Below are positions 54,317 through 63,800 of a stretch of DNA of 64,000 nucleotides, piece after piece (within the stretch, counting starts at the first letter, position 1; each line of letters starts with the position of its first letter). Source of the stretch: Planctobacterium marinum (GTDB lineage: Bacteria; Pseudomonadota; Gammaproteobacteria; Enterobacterales; Alteromonadaceae); the NCBI RefSeq assembly GCF_020687805.1, contig NZ_JAJEWQ010000003.1, forward strand, positions 609,736 through 673,735, written 5' to 3'. The position numbers were made by a program, and so were the translations under genes. The notes under the pieces were generated by a model, which saw only the letters and a program-made list of their open reading frames with translations, was not told the origin of the DNA and did not search any database.

Positions 54317-54392
54317 TGAAAATCCGTAATACCGATAATGTTATTATTGCTTTTTGCCTAGTTTGCTTCTGATCGCGAAGACTTTCAAGTAA

Positions 54393-54440
54393 GTAGATGA
54401 AATATCTACATTATAAGCAACAAATTAAACAAAAAGACGA
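54393..54440 (-). promoter_or_regulatory. Possible sigma-70 promoter and palindrome upstream of flrA
   Basis: On the minus strand a consensus TATAAT (54415-54410) is preceded at about 17 bases by a poor -35 (GTCTTT). Just downstream, GTAGAT and ATCTAC (54409-54393) form a palindrome around 5 bases. It lies about 80 bases before the flrA ATG. This is a tentative promoter and operator for the master regulator. Confidence 0.3.
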
Positions 54441-54492
54441 ATAAAAAGCATACCCGCAGCACGTTTCCGGGACTATAAGACATAAGTATGAT

Positions 54493-54513
54493 AAAGGCGC
54501 TGAACGCGCCTTT
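54493..54513 (-). terminator. Terminator after the flagellin gene
   Basis: AAAGGCGC and GCGCCTTT form a perfect 8-bp stem with a 5-base loop, 31 bases after the flagellin stop. The following minus-strand bases are only partly T-rich, so the strength is uncertain. Confidence 0.65.
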
Positions 54514-54543
54514 AAGGATTTGGGTTAGTAAATCAGCCGATGA

Positions 54544-55347
54544 TTATCCCAATAAGGATAACACCTGACTTTGTTGCTGATTAGATTGCGCCTGCACCGC
54601 AATGTTAGCCTGACTCAGTATATTATTCGCTGCCAGATCAGATGCAGCCTGAGCAAAATCCGTATCCTGAATACGGCTGCGTGCAGCAGCTTCGTTTACC
54701 GTTGATTCGGTTAACTGGCGGGCGGTACTTTCAAAACGATTTTGAATCGCACCAAACTCAGCTCTGTTACTGCCGACAGTTTCAACAGCGTCATCAGCAG
54801 AGTCTAATGCTGCCTGAGCACCTGACTGAGTACTGATATCTGCACTTAAAATGCCAGATAAAGCACTGCCTAAATCACGGGTATTTACGCCAATAGTTTG
54901 ACCGGCCTGAGAGCCCGACTGAAAATTAATGGTACTGTCAGCGGTAAATAGCTGATTGCCATTAAAGTCAGTATTCTCCAGGGTGCTACGGATATTATCC
55001 TGCAACTGGGTGACTTCTTGCTGCAACGCGCTGCGATCAGCATCTGTCAGTAAACCATTGCCCGCCTGAATCGACAGTTCCCGGATTCGGTTAACATCGT
55101 TTGTTACCCCGGATAAAGCCGCATCGCCAACCTGTGCCAGCGAAATACCATCGTATACATTATTTAACGCCTGCTGGTTACCGCCAATCTCACTGGTGAG
55201 ACGGTCAATAATCTGCTGTGCCGCTGCACCATCAGACGCACTGTTAATCTGACGACCACTGGCCAGACGCTCTAAAAGATTGTTTTGTCGTTCCTGCACC
55301 TGCTGTAAAATCGAGTTGCCGGAATTATTTGAGACTATGCCTACCAT
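54544..55347 (-). CDS. Atypical short flagellin
   Basis: A 267-residue flagellin-like protein with D0/D1 helical ends only and no variable D2/D3 insert. The N terminus MVGIVSNNSGNSILQQVQERQ differs from the usual MAxxVNTNxxSLxAQxNL, but the flagellin core LLERLASGRQINSASDGAAAQQIIDRL is clear. The C terminus shows TDFAQAASDLAANNILSQANIAVQAQSNQQQSQVLSLLG, the standard flagellin end. A perfect AGGAGGT precedes the ATG by 4 bases, predicting strong translation. It lies beside flrA without the flaG, fliD or fliS genes that are often found there. It may be a minor or specialised filament subunit; other flagellin genes may exist outside the window. Confidence 0.88.
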   Translation of the reverse strand: MVGIVSNNSGNSILQQVQERQNNLLERLASGRQINSASDGAAAQQIIDRLTSEIGGNQQALNNVYDGISLAQVGDAALSGVTNDVNRIRELSIQAGNGLLTDADRSALQQEVTQLQDNIRSTLENTDFNGNQLFTADSTINFQSGSQAGQTIGVNTRDLGSALSGILSADISTQSGAQAALDSADDAVETVGSNRAEFGAIQNRFESTARQLTESTVNEAAARSRIQDTDFAQAASDLAANNILSQANIAVQAQSNQQQSQVLSLLG

Positions 55348-55420
55348 ACATACCTCCTATACCTCACAAGTAAGGATAGCAGAAAATGTTCATTTGTTAA
55401 CCATAATTATTGTGAATAGG

Positions 55421-55448
55421 TTATCAATTTGAACATCACTGCAACTGA
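55421..55448 (-). promoter_or_regulatory. Weak sigma-28-like promoter for flagellin
   Basis: On the minus strand TCAG (55448-55445), a 16-base spacer and ATTGATAA (55428-55421) partly resemble the sigma-28 consensus. The -10 matches GCCGATAA at five of eight bases. It would give a leader of about 65 bases. The match is poor and no sigma-54 site was found either. Confidence 0.25.
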
Positions 55449-55587
55449 ACCACTAAACAAATGTTGAATCAGTAAATTTCATACTTTTCAGCCAACTAGA
55501 CTAAATTAAGGCCTAATAATAAAATCAGACTGAAGAACAACAAAATCATGTCGTTACAAAAATGTTGGCAAGCTCGAATATAAATAA

Positions 55588-56818
55588 ATGAAAAAAGATA
55601 AAATTGCAGTTTTAGGTTTTGAGTATGTCGGCTTGCCACTTGCTGTTGCTCTTGCTGAAAAGTATTTCGTGACTGGTTTCGATATATCTTCCAGGCGAAT
55701 AAAAGAGCTTACATCAGGGTTCGATAGAAACAGAGAATTGTCTGGAGCAGCTCTAAATAAAAGTTCCTTGCTTTTTATTCGAAATCTATCGGACCTGGCA
55801 ACCTCAAACATATATATTGTAACTGTTCCAACCCCCATATACTCAGACCACAAACCTGACCTGACGTTTCTAAAACAAGCATCCATACTGGTCGGTAACT
55901 ATTTACAAAAAGGGGACATGGTGATTTTTGAATCTACGGTGTACCCTGGTGTTACCGAATACGAATGTTTACCGCTTTCAGAGGAGCATTCACAATTGAG
56001 TGTTATTACTGAATGTGGTTTGGGCTACATTGCAAAACGGATTACTCCGAGTGACAAAGACATAAACTTTACAAATATTACCAAAGTCACATCTGGGGCA
56101 AAGCGAATTGACGCAATCTACAGCTACGTTATAACTGTTGGCACCCATTTAGCGCTTACGACCAAAGTAGCGGAAACTGCGAAAGTAATCGAAAACACTC
56201 AACGAAATTTAAATATTGTATTAGTCAACCAACTGGCCCAACTATTCGCCATATTGGAAATAGACGCAAAGTTAGTGCTTGATGCAGCTAAGACAAAATT
56301 GAGCTTTTTGCCATTTCAATCCGGCTTGGTAGGAAGTCATTACCTGGGTGTTGACCCTTATTATTTGTACCAAAAATCGGAAACGGTAGGGTATATACCC
56401 GATATAATATTAGCAGGTGGACGACTGAATGGTTGCGTGTAGAGTATGTGGCGCAACAGATAACAAAAAAATGAGTAAGCGAAAAATAACTTTGCACACA
56501 GGTAAGGTCCTTGTTCAAGGAAATCTCCCTGACATTCAGAAATCCAAAGTGATAGATACGGTGAAAGAACTGGAAAATTATGTCAGTTCAGTTTCAATAT
56601 ATGATCCTCTTGCCGATATAGAAGATGTGCAATCAAAATTCAACTTAACTGTTTTGGAAAAAACAGTGGATGCAGAGTTTGATGCACTGGTATTAGCGGT
56701 TACTCATGAAGAGCCGATACAAAATATTTACGAATTCGTTAACACTCTAAAATCAAAGTATTTGATATATGATCTGAAAGAAGTGTTACCTGAAAAATAT
56801 ACCGCAATGAGGTTGTGA
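55588..56818 (+). pseudogene. Decayed UDP-N-acetylhexosamine 6-dehydrogenase (wbpA/tviB-like)
   Basis: The first 284 codons read as a UDP-sugar dehydrogenase, with YIVTVPTPI, GDMVIFESTVYPGVTE and VAETAKVIENTQRNLNIVLVNQLAQLF. A stop then ends the frame at 56442. The C-terminal domain continues in two other frames: EYVAQQITKK from 56442 to about 56471, then from the 7-A run onward KVLVQGNLPDIQKSKVID and VYDPLADIED-like sequence to 56818. Key residues are also lost: the Rossmann motif GLGYVG is GFEYVG, SPER is IAKR, and the catalytic Cys of GGHCIGVDPYYL is Tyr252 (GSHYLGVDPYYL). A short deletion removes the TFKENC segment. Substitutions at active-site positions argue for real decay, not only sequencing error. 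It heads the wbpB/D/E/I-like operon. Confidence 0.85.
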
Positions 56819-57759
56819 TGAAGAAATTTGCATTGATCGGTGCTGCAGGATATGTGGCCCCCCGACATATGAAGGCCATCAAAGAAACAGGCAATCAACT
56901 CGTTGCTTGCTTAGACCCTAATGACAGTGTTGGAATTATTGATTCATACTTTCCTGAAGCGTCTTTTTTCACTGAATTTGAACGATTTGACCGTCATATC
57001 GATAAGCGCAAACGCAATGAAGATGCGGTAGATATGATATCCATCTGTTCCCCAAATTACTTGCACGATTCCCACGTTCGCTTTGGGCTGCGTTCTGACT
57101 GCAATGTAATCTGTGAAAAACCGCTGGTACTAAATCCATGGAATATTGATGCGTTGCAAGAAATTGAGAAAGAAACCGGTAAACAGGTAAGCACTATTTT
57201 ACAGTTGCGATTACATCCCAGTGTCATTGCCTTAAAACAAAAGTTAGCAGCCACAAAGCCAAACAAAAAACTCGATGTAGATCTGACATACATAACGTCC
57301 AGAGGTCAGTGGTATCATCGTTCATGGAAAGGTAATTTAGATAAGTCTGGTGGCATTGCCACCAATATCGGGGTGCATTTTTTTGATTTATTGCATCATT
57401 TATTCGGTCACGTACAAGACTGCCAACTACACATGTCTACCCCAACAACAGCTGCAGGATATCTGGAGTTCGAATTGGCTAGAGTTAGATGGTTTTTGTC
57501 TATTGATGTGAACTCATTACCCGCTGAAATTAGATTAAAAGGGCAACGCACATACAGAAGCCTTCAACTGAATAATGAAGAGTTCGAATTCTCCGGAGGC
57601 TTTACAGACTTGCACACCGAGAGCTATAAGCAAATTTTAAAAGGGAAATATTTTTCGTTAGAAGATAACCGTGTAGCAATTGAAACTGTCGCCAAAATTC
57701 GCAATATGCCATGCACCAGTAACCAACACTTTACTCATCCTTTTGCAGGAAACGGATAA
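56818..57759 (+). CDS. wbpB: Gfo/Idh/MocA-family UDP-sugar 3-dehydrogenase, WbpB/WlbA-like
   Basis: A 313-residue NAD-dependent oxidoreductase. The N-terminal Rossmann motif is [22 protein letters not shown], the family signature [14 protein letters not shown] is near residue 100, and the substrate domain carries [20 protein letters not shown]. The homologues WbpB/WlbA oxidise C-3 of UDP-N-acetylglucosaminuronic acid so that WbpE can aminate it. The ATG at 56818 overlaps the stop of the decayed dehydrogenase (TGATG). It is followed 2 bases later by the acetyltransferase gene. Unlike the upstream gene it looks intact. Confidence 0.88.
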   Translation: MKKFALIGAAGYVAPRHMKAIKETGNQLVACLDPNDSVGIIDSYFPEASFFTEFERFDRHIDKRKRNEDAVDMISICSPNYLHDSHVRFGLRSDCNVICEKPLVLNPWNIDALQEIEKETGKQVSTILQLRLHPSVIALKQKLAATKPNKKLDVDLTYITSRGQWYHRSWKGNLDKSGGIATNIGVHFFDLLHHLFGHVQDCQLHMSTPTTAAGYLEFELARVRWFLSIDVNSLPAEIRLKGQRTYRSLQLNNEEFEFSGGFTDLHTESYKQILKGKYFSLEDNRVAIETVAKIRNMPCTSNQHFTHPFAGNG

Positions 57760-57761
57760 CC

Positions 57762-58337
57762 ATGACGTACCAAACTCATGAGAGCGCAATTGTTGATAAA
57801 GGTGCTGTAATCGGCAGCGGTACAAAAATCTGGCATTGGACACATATTTGTTCGACAGCCAAAATAGGAAAGAACTGTAGCTTAGGTCAAAATGTATACA
57901 TTGGGCCAAACGTAGTTATTGGTAATAATGTAAAAATACAAAATAATGTCTCAGTATATGAAGGTGTCATACTTGAGGATGACGTCTTTTGCGGCCCCTC
58001 GATGGTTTTTACAAATGTTTATAATCCGCGCTCTGCCGTTAACCGCAAGGAACAGTTTCGAAAGACAATTGTAAGACAAGGAGCTTCATTGGGAGCTAAC
58101 TGCACAATCGTATGCGGAAACGAAGTAGGTAGTTATGCTTTTGTAGGCGCAGGGTCAGTTATCAATGAAAGCGTACCTGATTTTGCACTTGTCGTGGGTG
58201 TTCCAGGAAAACAAATCGGCTGGATGAGCACATGGGGAGAAAAACTTGATTTACCTTTGGTCGGTGAAAAAGAAGTCAAATGTCCTTTCACCGGAGAATA
58301 TTACCGTTTAATCAACAATGAAGTTTTCAGGGTTTAA
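57762..58337 (+). CDS. wbpD: Hexapeptide-repeat N-acetyltransferase, WbpD/WlbB-like
   Basis: A 191-residue left-handed beta-helix acetyltransferase. Repeats of the [IV]GxxxxI type run from residue 15 to about 150 ([41 protein letters not shown]). The WbpD-type segment [38 protein letters not shown] carries the catalytic-region pattern. It should acetylate the 3-amino group of the UDP-2-acetamido-3-amino-uronate made by WbpE. It lies between wbpB and wbpE with gaps of 2 and 3 bases. Confidence 0.92.
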   Translation: MTYQTHESAIVDKGAVIGSGTKIWHWTHICSTAKIGKNCSLGQNVYIGPNVVIGNNVKIQNNVSVYEGVILEDDVFCGPSMVFTNVYNPRSAVNRKEQFRKTIVRQGASLGANCTIVCGNEVGSYAFVGAGSVINESVPDFALVVGVPGKQIGWMSTWGEKLDLPLVGEKEVKCPFTGEYYRLINNEVFRV

Positions 58338-58340
58338 TAA

Positions 58341-59447
58341 GTGCAATTCATTGACTTACAAGCGCAACAAAAGGTATTGAAGCCCCAAATTGACAAACGC
58401 ATTCAAAAAATACTTGCTCATGGAAAGTATATTTTGGGGCCTGAGGTAGAAGAATTAGAGCAACGATTAGCTGAGTATATTGGCGTCAAGCATTGTATAA
58501 GTTGCGCAAACGGAACAGATGCATTGCAATTAGCATTAATGGCTAAAAATATTGGCCCGGGAGACATTGTTTTTACAACAGACTTTTCATTTTTTGCTAC
58601 AGCTGAAGTCATTAAGTTAGTTGGTGCAACTCCTTGGTTTGTTGATGTAGATTTACAGTCTTACAATCTTTGCCCAAAAGCCCTCGAATCAGCCATTAAA
58701 GACTGCAACAATCAGCATCCGAATAAAGCTAAAGCGGTGATCTCAGTAGACATCTTTGGGCTTCCCGCCAACTACCCCCAAATTGAAAGAATCTGTAGAG
58801 AACAAAATATACTCTTAATTGAAGATGCAGCCCAAAGTTTTGGAGCGAGTTTAAATGGTGTTAAATGTGGTGCATTCGGCAATATCGCATGCACCAGTTT
58901 TTTTCCTGCGAAACCCTTAGGCTGTTATGGCGATGGAGGAGCAATTTTTACAAACGATGATGATACTGCCGAAACATTGCAAAGCTTAAGAGTGCATGGA
59001 AAAGGAGAGAATAAATACGACAACATAATGGTAGGTATGAACAGTCGGCTTGATACAATGCAGGCGGGAATTCTGCTCGAGAAATTACAAATTCTTGATG
59101 AAGAAAGAGAAAGACGTTGTGAAAATGCCGGCTATTTTAACCTCAAACTTGCCGAGTCGTACCACACCCCAACGCTCCAGAATAATATTCAACCCGCCTA
59201 CGCTCAATATACGCTGCGCGCGAAACAGCTTCCCAGATACGCAGTCCTAAACAACCTTAAAAAACAAGGTATTCCTCACGCAATTTATTATGAACGCCCG
59301 TTAAGCCAACAGCAAGCGATGCGGGGGTGTCTTAAAAGTAAAACGAGCAACGCAGTACAAATTTGCCAGCAAGTTTTCAGTATTCCCTGCCACGCTTATC
59401 TTAGTGAAAAAGAGTTAGGCTCCATTGTGGAGGCATTGACAACATGA
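58341..59447 (+). CDS. wbpE: PLP-dependent sugar aminotransferase, WbpE/WlbC-like (DegT/DnrJ/EryC1 family)
   Basis: A 368-residue aminotransferase. It starts with QFIDLQAQQKVLKPQIDKRIQKIL, the typical opening for this family. It has ISCANGTDALQLALMA, EDAAQSFGASLNGVKCGAFGN with the PLP-binding Asp, and the PLP lysine in TSFFPAKPLGCYGDGGAIFT. RVHGKGENKYDNIMVGMNSRLDTMQAGILL is the substrate loop region. It should transfer an amino group to C-3 of the UDP-3-keto-uronate. The start codon is GTG at 58341. The gene overlaps the next by 4 bases. Confidence 0.92.
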   Translation: MQFIDLQAQQKVLKPQIDKRIQKILAHGKYILGPEVEELEQRLAEYIGVKHCISCANGTDALQLALMAKNIGPGDIVFTTDFSFFATAEVIKLVGATPWFVDVDLQSYNLCPKALESAIKDCNNQHPNKAKAVISVDIFGLPANYPQIERICREQNILLIEDAAQSFGASLNGVKCGAFGNIACTSFFPAKPLGCYGDGGAIFTNDDDTAETLQSLRVHGKGENKYDNIMVGMNSRLDTMQAGILLEKLQILDEERERRCENAGYFNLKLAESYHTPTLQNNIQPAYAQYTLRAKQLPRYAVLNNLKKQGIPHAIYYERPLSQQQAMRGCLKSKTSNAVQICQQVFSIPCHAYLSEKELGSIVEALTT

Positions 59448-60547
59448 AATTGCTCACCGTCGTTGGTGCGAGGCCCCAATTTATCAAAGCAGCGGTAATT
59501 TCAAGGAATATTGCTGAACATAACCTAACGCACACGAAAATCTTCGAGGAGATCATTCATACCGGACAACATTATGATGATGCAATGTCAGATATGTTCT
59601 TTCGCGACTTAAAGCTCCCAAAGCCAGTTGTGAATCTAAACGTAAATAAGGGTACACACGGTGAAATGACTGGACAGATGCTTGAAAAGTTAGAGCAACA
59701 GATGCTGCAACGGAAGCCGGACTGTGTGCTCGTGTACGGTGATACTAACTCAACTTTGGCGGCGGCGCTCGCTGCAGCAAAACTAAAAATACCAATTGCT
59801 CACATCGAAGCGGGACTGCGTTCTTATAATCGCAATATGCCGGAAGAGATTAACCGGGTAATGACTGACCATCTTTCAAGTATTCTATTTGGCCCTACAC
59901 AGCAAAGCATTGATAATCTCACGAAAGAAGGGATTACTAAAAATGTAAGCCTTGTTGGCGATGTTATGTTTGACTCTTTTAAGTACTATCATAAACAAAT
60001 TTCCGACGAAGCACGTCAATTGTTTATGGCAAAGCACAACCTTCGCCATAAGGAGTTTATTCTTGCCACTTGCCATAGAGCTGAGAATACAGAAAGTAAA
60101 CAGAAGGTTATCGAAATATTAGAGACGCTTGGGAAGTTAGCGAAAGAATTTAAAGTTATATTTCCAATGCACCCAAGAACACAAAAACACATTGAACAAT
60201 ACAATCTTTCTCATTTGCTTGAGAAGATTTTAGTTCTTCCCCCTGCTACATATGAAGATATGATAATTCTGTTGGAGCAAGCCAGATTTGTCATAACCGA
60301 CTCTGGCGGTTTACAAAAGGAAGCCTGGTTTTCTGAGACGCCGTGTATAACTTTGCGCACTGAAACCGAATGGCCTGAAACACTAATGAACAATAATAAC
60401 AGGTTATCTCCACCAGTACTGACGGATATTTTAAGCGCCTGTCTTCAAGCTTCCAAACACACCTTTATTCCATCATTAAATGCTTTTGGTGATGGAAGCA
60501 CAGGCAGAAAGATAGTAGATAAACTTTTGAGTTATTGTAATCATTAA
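59444..60547 (+). CDS. wbpI: UDP-N-acetylglucosamine 2-epimerase-type enzyme, WbpI-like
   Basis: A 367-residue member of the non-hydrolysing UDP-GlcNAc 2-epimerase family. Motifs include VVGARPQFIKAAVISRNI, HTGQHYDDAMSDMFF, VYGDTNSTLAAALAAAKL, IAHIEAGLRSYNRNMPEEINRVMTDHLS and ITDSGGLQKEAWF. In the WbpABDEI pathway this step epimerises UDP-GlcNAc3NAcA to UDP-ManNAc3NAcA. Being next to wbpB/D/E supports that role over the generic WecB reaction, though this is inference. It ends the operon, with no clear terminator after it. Confidence 0.9.
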   Translation: MKLLTVVGARPQFIKAAVISRNIAEHNLTHTKIFEEIIHTGQHYDDAMSDMFFRDLKLPKPVVNLNVNKGTHGEMTGQMLEKLEQQMLQRKPDCVLVYGDTNSTLAAALAAAKLKIPIAHIEAGLRSYNRNMPEEINRVMTDHLSSILFGPTQQSIDNLTKEGITKNVSLVGDVMFDSFKYYHKQISDEARQLFMAKHNLRHKEFILATCHRAENTESKQKVIEILETLGKLAKEFKVIFPMHPRTQKHIEQYNLSHLLEKILVLPPATYEDMIILLEQARFVITDSGGLQKEAWFSETPCITLRTETEWPETLMNNNNRLSPPVLTDILSACLQASKHTFIPSLNAFGDGSTGRKIVDKLLSYCNH

Positions 60548-60848
60548 CTCCATAGTTGTTAGTGGAAGAGCAATCTAGTTCATTCAGTGTTTTACTATGA
60601 TAATACACTTTCACATAGTCGCTAAATACTATGACGATTGAGCTTGTAACTGCTATTAACAAAATATATTTACTGCTATGTTTTTGTAAAAAGCAGCCGT
60701 GTGGTGTTGATACGTCGTGAAATTATGGTGCTAACTTTACCGAAGGAGCATCTAAACGGCTCAACTTACCATCCGCCAAAAGAGATAGTGAAGAAACAAA
60801 ACTTTTCAATGGTTATGTCGTTTGAAAATACAACTTAAAAGATAAAAG
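60548..60848 (+). other. 301-base intergenic region before the Maf gene
   Basis: An AT-rich stretch with no convincing gene, RNA or terminator. A short open frame of about 52 codons ends at the TAA just before the Maf gene, but it has no start signal and resembles nothing I know. No sigma-54 or sigma-28 promoter could be identified, and the Maf start has only a weak purine-rich stretch (AAAAGATAAAAG) upstream. Confidence 0.5.
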
Positions 60849-63800
60849 ATGCTTAAAAATATAAACTTACATATTCATTCAAACGAAGAAGAGCAAGATT
60901 TAATTGAATCTGAATTAGCTTTAAAAGTAGATGAGAATTCCAAAGAGTCTAAAAATGCCTTACAGCGATTCATTCCTTCTCTAGCTCAAATAGTCAGCAA
61001 ACACTCACAACAACGCTATTCCATTCTCTGTACCAAAAATAATGAATTTAATATTGTCGATCTCGGACTAGGGCGAGTGATATATGGATTCCATCCCAAA
61101 CAGGAATCCTTAGATCAAGTTGAGTACTTTAAGAGAAAGAGTCCCTATGTGAGCTTGTTGGAAAGTGAGAATAAGTGTCAGCAACAATCTGAATCACCAA
61201 ACCCTCTGAGCATTAGAGGAAACTCACAGTACAGCACTTTACAAAGCTACTCACCACTGCCAAAACAAGTAAACTGCCTTGTTATCTTTGGAATAGGTTT
61301 AGGATTTCATATTGAAACCTTACTTGACACCCATGACATTAAGCACCTCATTATTTACGAGCCTGAAATAGAGTTTTTTACATGCTCCACGATGATTGCA
61401 CCATGGAAAAAAATATTAGAAATAGCAAAAGATAAAAATACTACGCTCTATATCCAGCTTGGAAAAGACGGCCGAGAGATTGTATCCGACATATCTCAGC
61501 TTCGGGAGCATTTTTCAATTAAAGGCTTCTATTTTTTGCAACATTACCAACATCCAATCTTCAATAGTATTTCGAGCCAATTAAACCAACGGAGCTGGTT
61601 GGATATCGAGGAAAAAGGAGTTTATTTTCAGCACAATGAGTCTTACCTGAATTATACCCCACCTTGGTGCCCGCCTATTGATATAGAAACACTTTCATGC
61701 GTGTCAGAGAAAAGCTCGTTATTGAAAAAAAATCTAGACGCACTTAAAAAGTTTTTTCCAGAAATTTATCGAGATTTCAAAGATTATATTCCCAAAATAT
61801 GGATCCCTGTTAAGTCCCCTAATGGTGACATCAATATAGTCAAAAAAGACACGTTAACAAACTGGCATGGCAATTCCCCCAGAGATGAATCGTACTTAAA
61901 CTTCGAAAACTTCAAAACACACCCAAATCGAGACGGTTTAATCCTTGGATACAATGGTCAAAAGCTAGCCCACTATAAACACTACCAATTTGTAAGAGCC
62001 ACGGAGAAATTGCTTACTGATATTGAAGAGCAAAGCGGAGCCCTTCCTCAGAATATAAGTTCTATTATTCTGTTCGGGTTAGCTACGGGTTATCAACTGG
62101 AATATTTACTCGATGAACACCGGGTTGAAAGGTTATTCATCTGTGAACCCAATTCTGATTTATTTTACAGTTCACTATTTGCTATTGATTGGGCCAAGAT
62201 CTTAGAGTCTTTCCGAAAAAATAATGGAAGGATTTATATAAATATTGGGGATGACGGCAGCAATCTAATGAAAGATCTTCTTAATCAGTTTTACTCAATT
62301 GGTCCCTATTTGCTAAATAACACTTACTTTTATCAATGCTATTACAACTCCGGGCTAAGCAAAGCTATCGCAGAACTCCGAGAACAATTAAAAATAGTCA
62401 TAGCAATGGGCGAGTACTTTGATCACGCATATTATGGTATTTCACAGACTCTTGAAGGAATCAAAAGGGGCTATCCCATAATGAAAAGTCGCCCGGACCA
62501 ATATCTTCACAATGACGATAAAGAAGTGCCTGTTTTTATAATTGGCAATGGACCTTCTCTCGACTTTAGCATTTCAGCAATAAAAGAATATCAAGATAAA
62601 GCCATCATTATTTCATGTGGAACTGCATTAAAAGCTCTTAAAAATAACGAGATAAAACCTGACTTTCATGCAGAGATTGAACAAAACAGGGCAACTTATG
62701 ACTGGGCTTCTATGGTCAACGATAGAGCGTTATTAAAGTCTATTCCACTTATTTCCTGTAATGGTATTCATCCAGATACTGCCGATTTATACCAAGAAGT
62801 TTTTATCAGTTTTAAAGAGGGAGAGTCATCTACCGTCTCAGTCACTGAACTGGTAAAAAAGAACACTTTTGAATTGTTAAATTTTGCTTTCCCTACAGTT
62901 GCCAACCTTGTAGCTAACTGGATTGTCAAACTAGGATTCAAAAATGTTTACTTTCTCGGGGTGGATCTTGGCTGGGTGGATAAAAAATCTCATCACTCCA
63001 AGCATTCTGATTATTATGACAATATGGGAAATGAATCCCTCGACTATCACAAGGACTACAATTTATCAATCGCCATTCCCGGAAACCTTCAACCCGAAGT
63101 GCTGACTAAACACGAGTTCAAAGTGGCCAAACAAATTTTAGAAGGTGTGTTAGCCAATGCTGACAAGTCCATTGATTTTTTTAATTGTAGTAATGGCGCA
63201 AAAATAAACGGTGCCACTCCACTCCGAGTCGACGACATACTTATAACAACGACCCAGAATAATAAGTTTCAAGCAATTAATAATATTAAGAATAACTGTT
63301 ATTGCTCGGGTGATGAATTAGATTTGTTGAAAAAGTTCACCCAACACTACGATAAAGACAAATTTATTTCAGATATAGACAGTTTCATAACACTCAATGA
63401 GAGTGAAATAAATTGCTATGAAGAAGCAGAAAACCTGATTAACATGCAAAAAGAAGTGCTTTTTAAATCATATCGCGATGGTGACTCATTACTATTTTAC
63501 TATCTATATGGTTCTGTAAATTATGCTAATGCTGTAATGTCAAAGTTACTGCTAGCGAAACATAATGAAGGGGAACTAGTCCCACAATTTGAGAAGTGTA
63601 AAATGCTTTGGTGTGACTTTCTAAAGCAGATACGACATCAGGTTGATAGCGGTTTAAATCCCTTTGATCGTTCAGACTTCAAAGTTTTTGCAAGAGAAGC
63701 ATTACTCAATCGGGTCAACTGTAACAACAAAAAATTGGCGATTATCTCCGACAACAACGCATTTCACGATAGTATTCTCTACCACGTAAACGAGCAGTTA

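Noticed and set aside
55473-55498. Plus-strand TAAA-N14-GCCAACTA resembling a sigma-28 promoter before the decayed dehydrogenase
   Set aside because: Spacer one base short and several mismatches in the -10. The downstream gene is a pseudogene, so there is no functional support.
56429-56818. Separate 129-residue protein in the third frame of the dehydrogenase region
   Set aside because: From about residue 20 its sequence aligns with the C-terminal domain of UDP-sugar dehydrogenases, so it is a fragment of the pseudogene, not an independent gene.
60660-60840. Open frame of about 52 codons before the Maf gene, considered as a small protein or transposase remnant
   Set aside because: No start context, no recognisable motif, and it could not be linked to any element.
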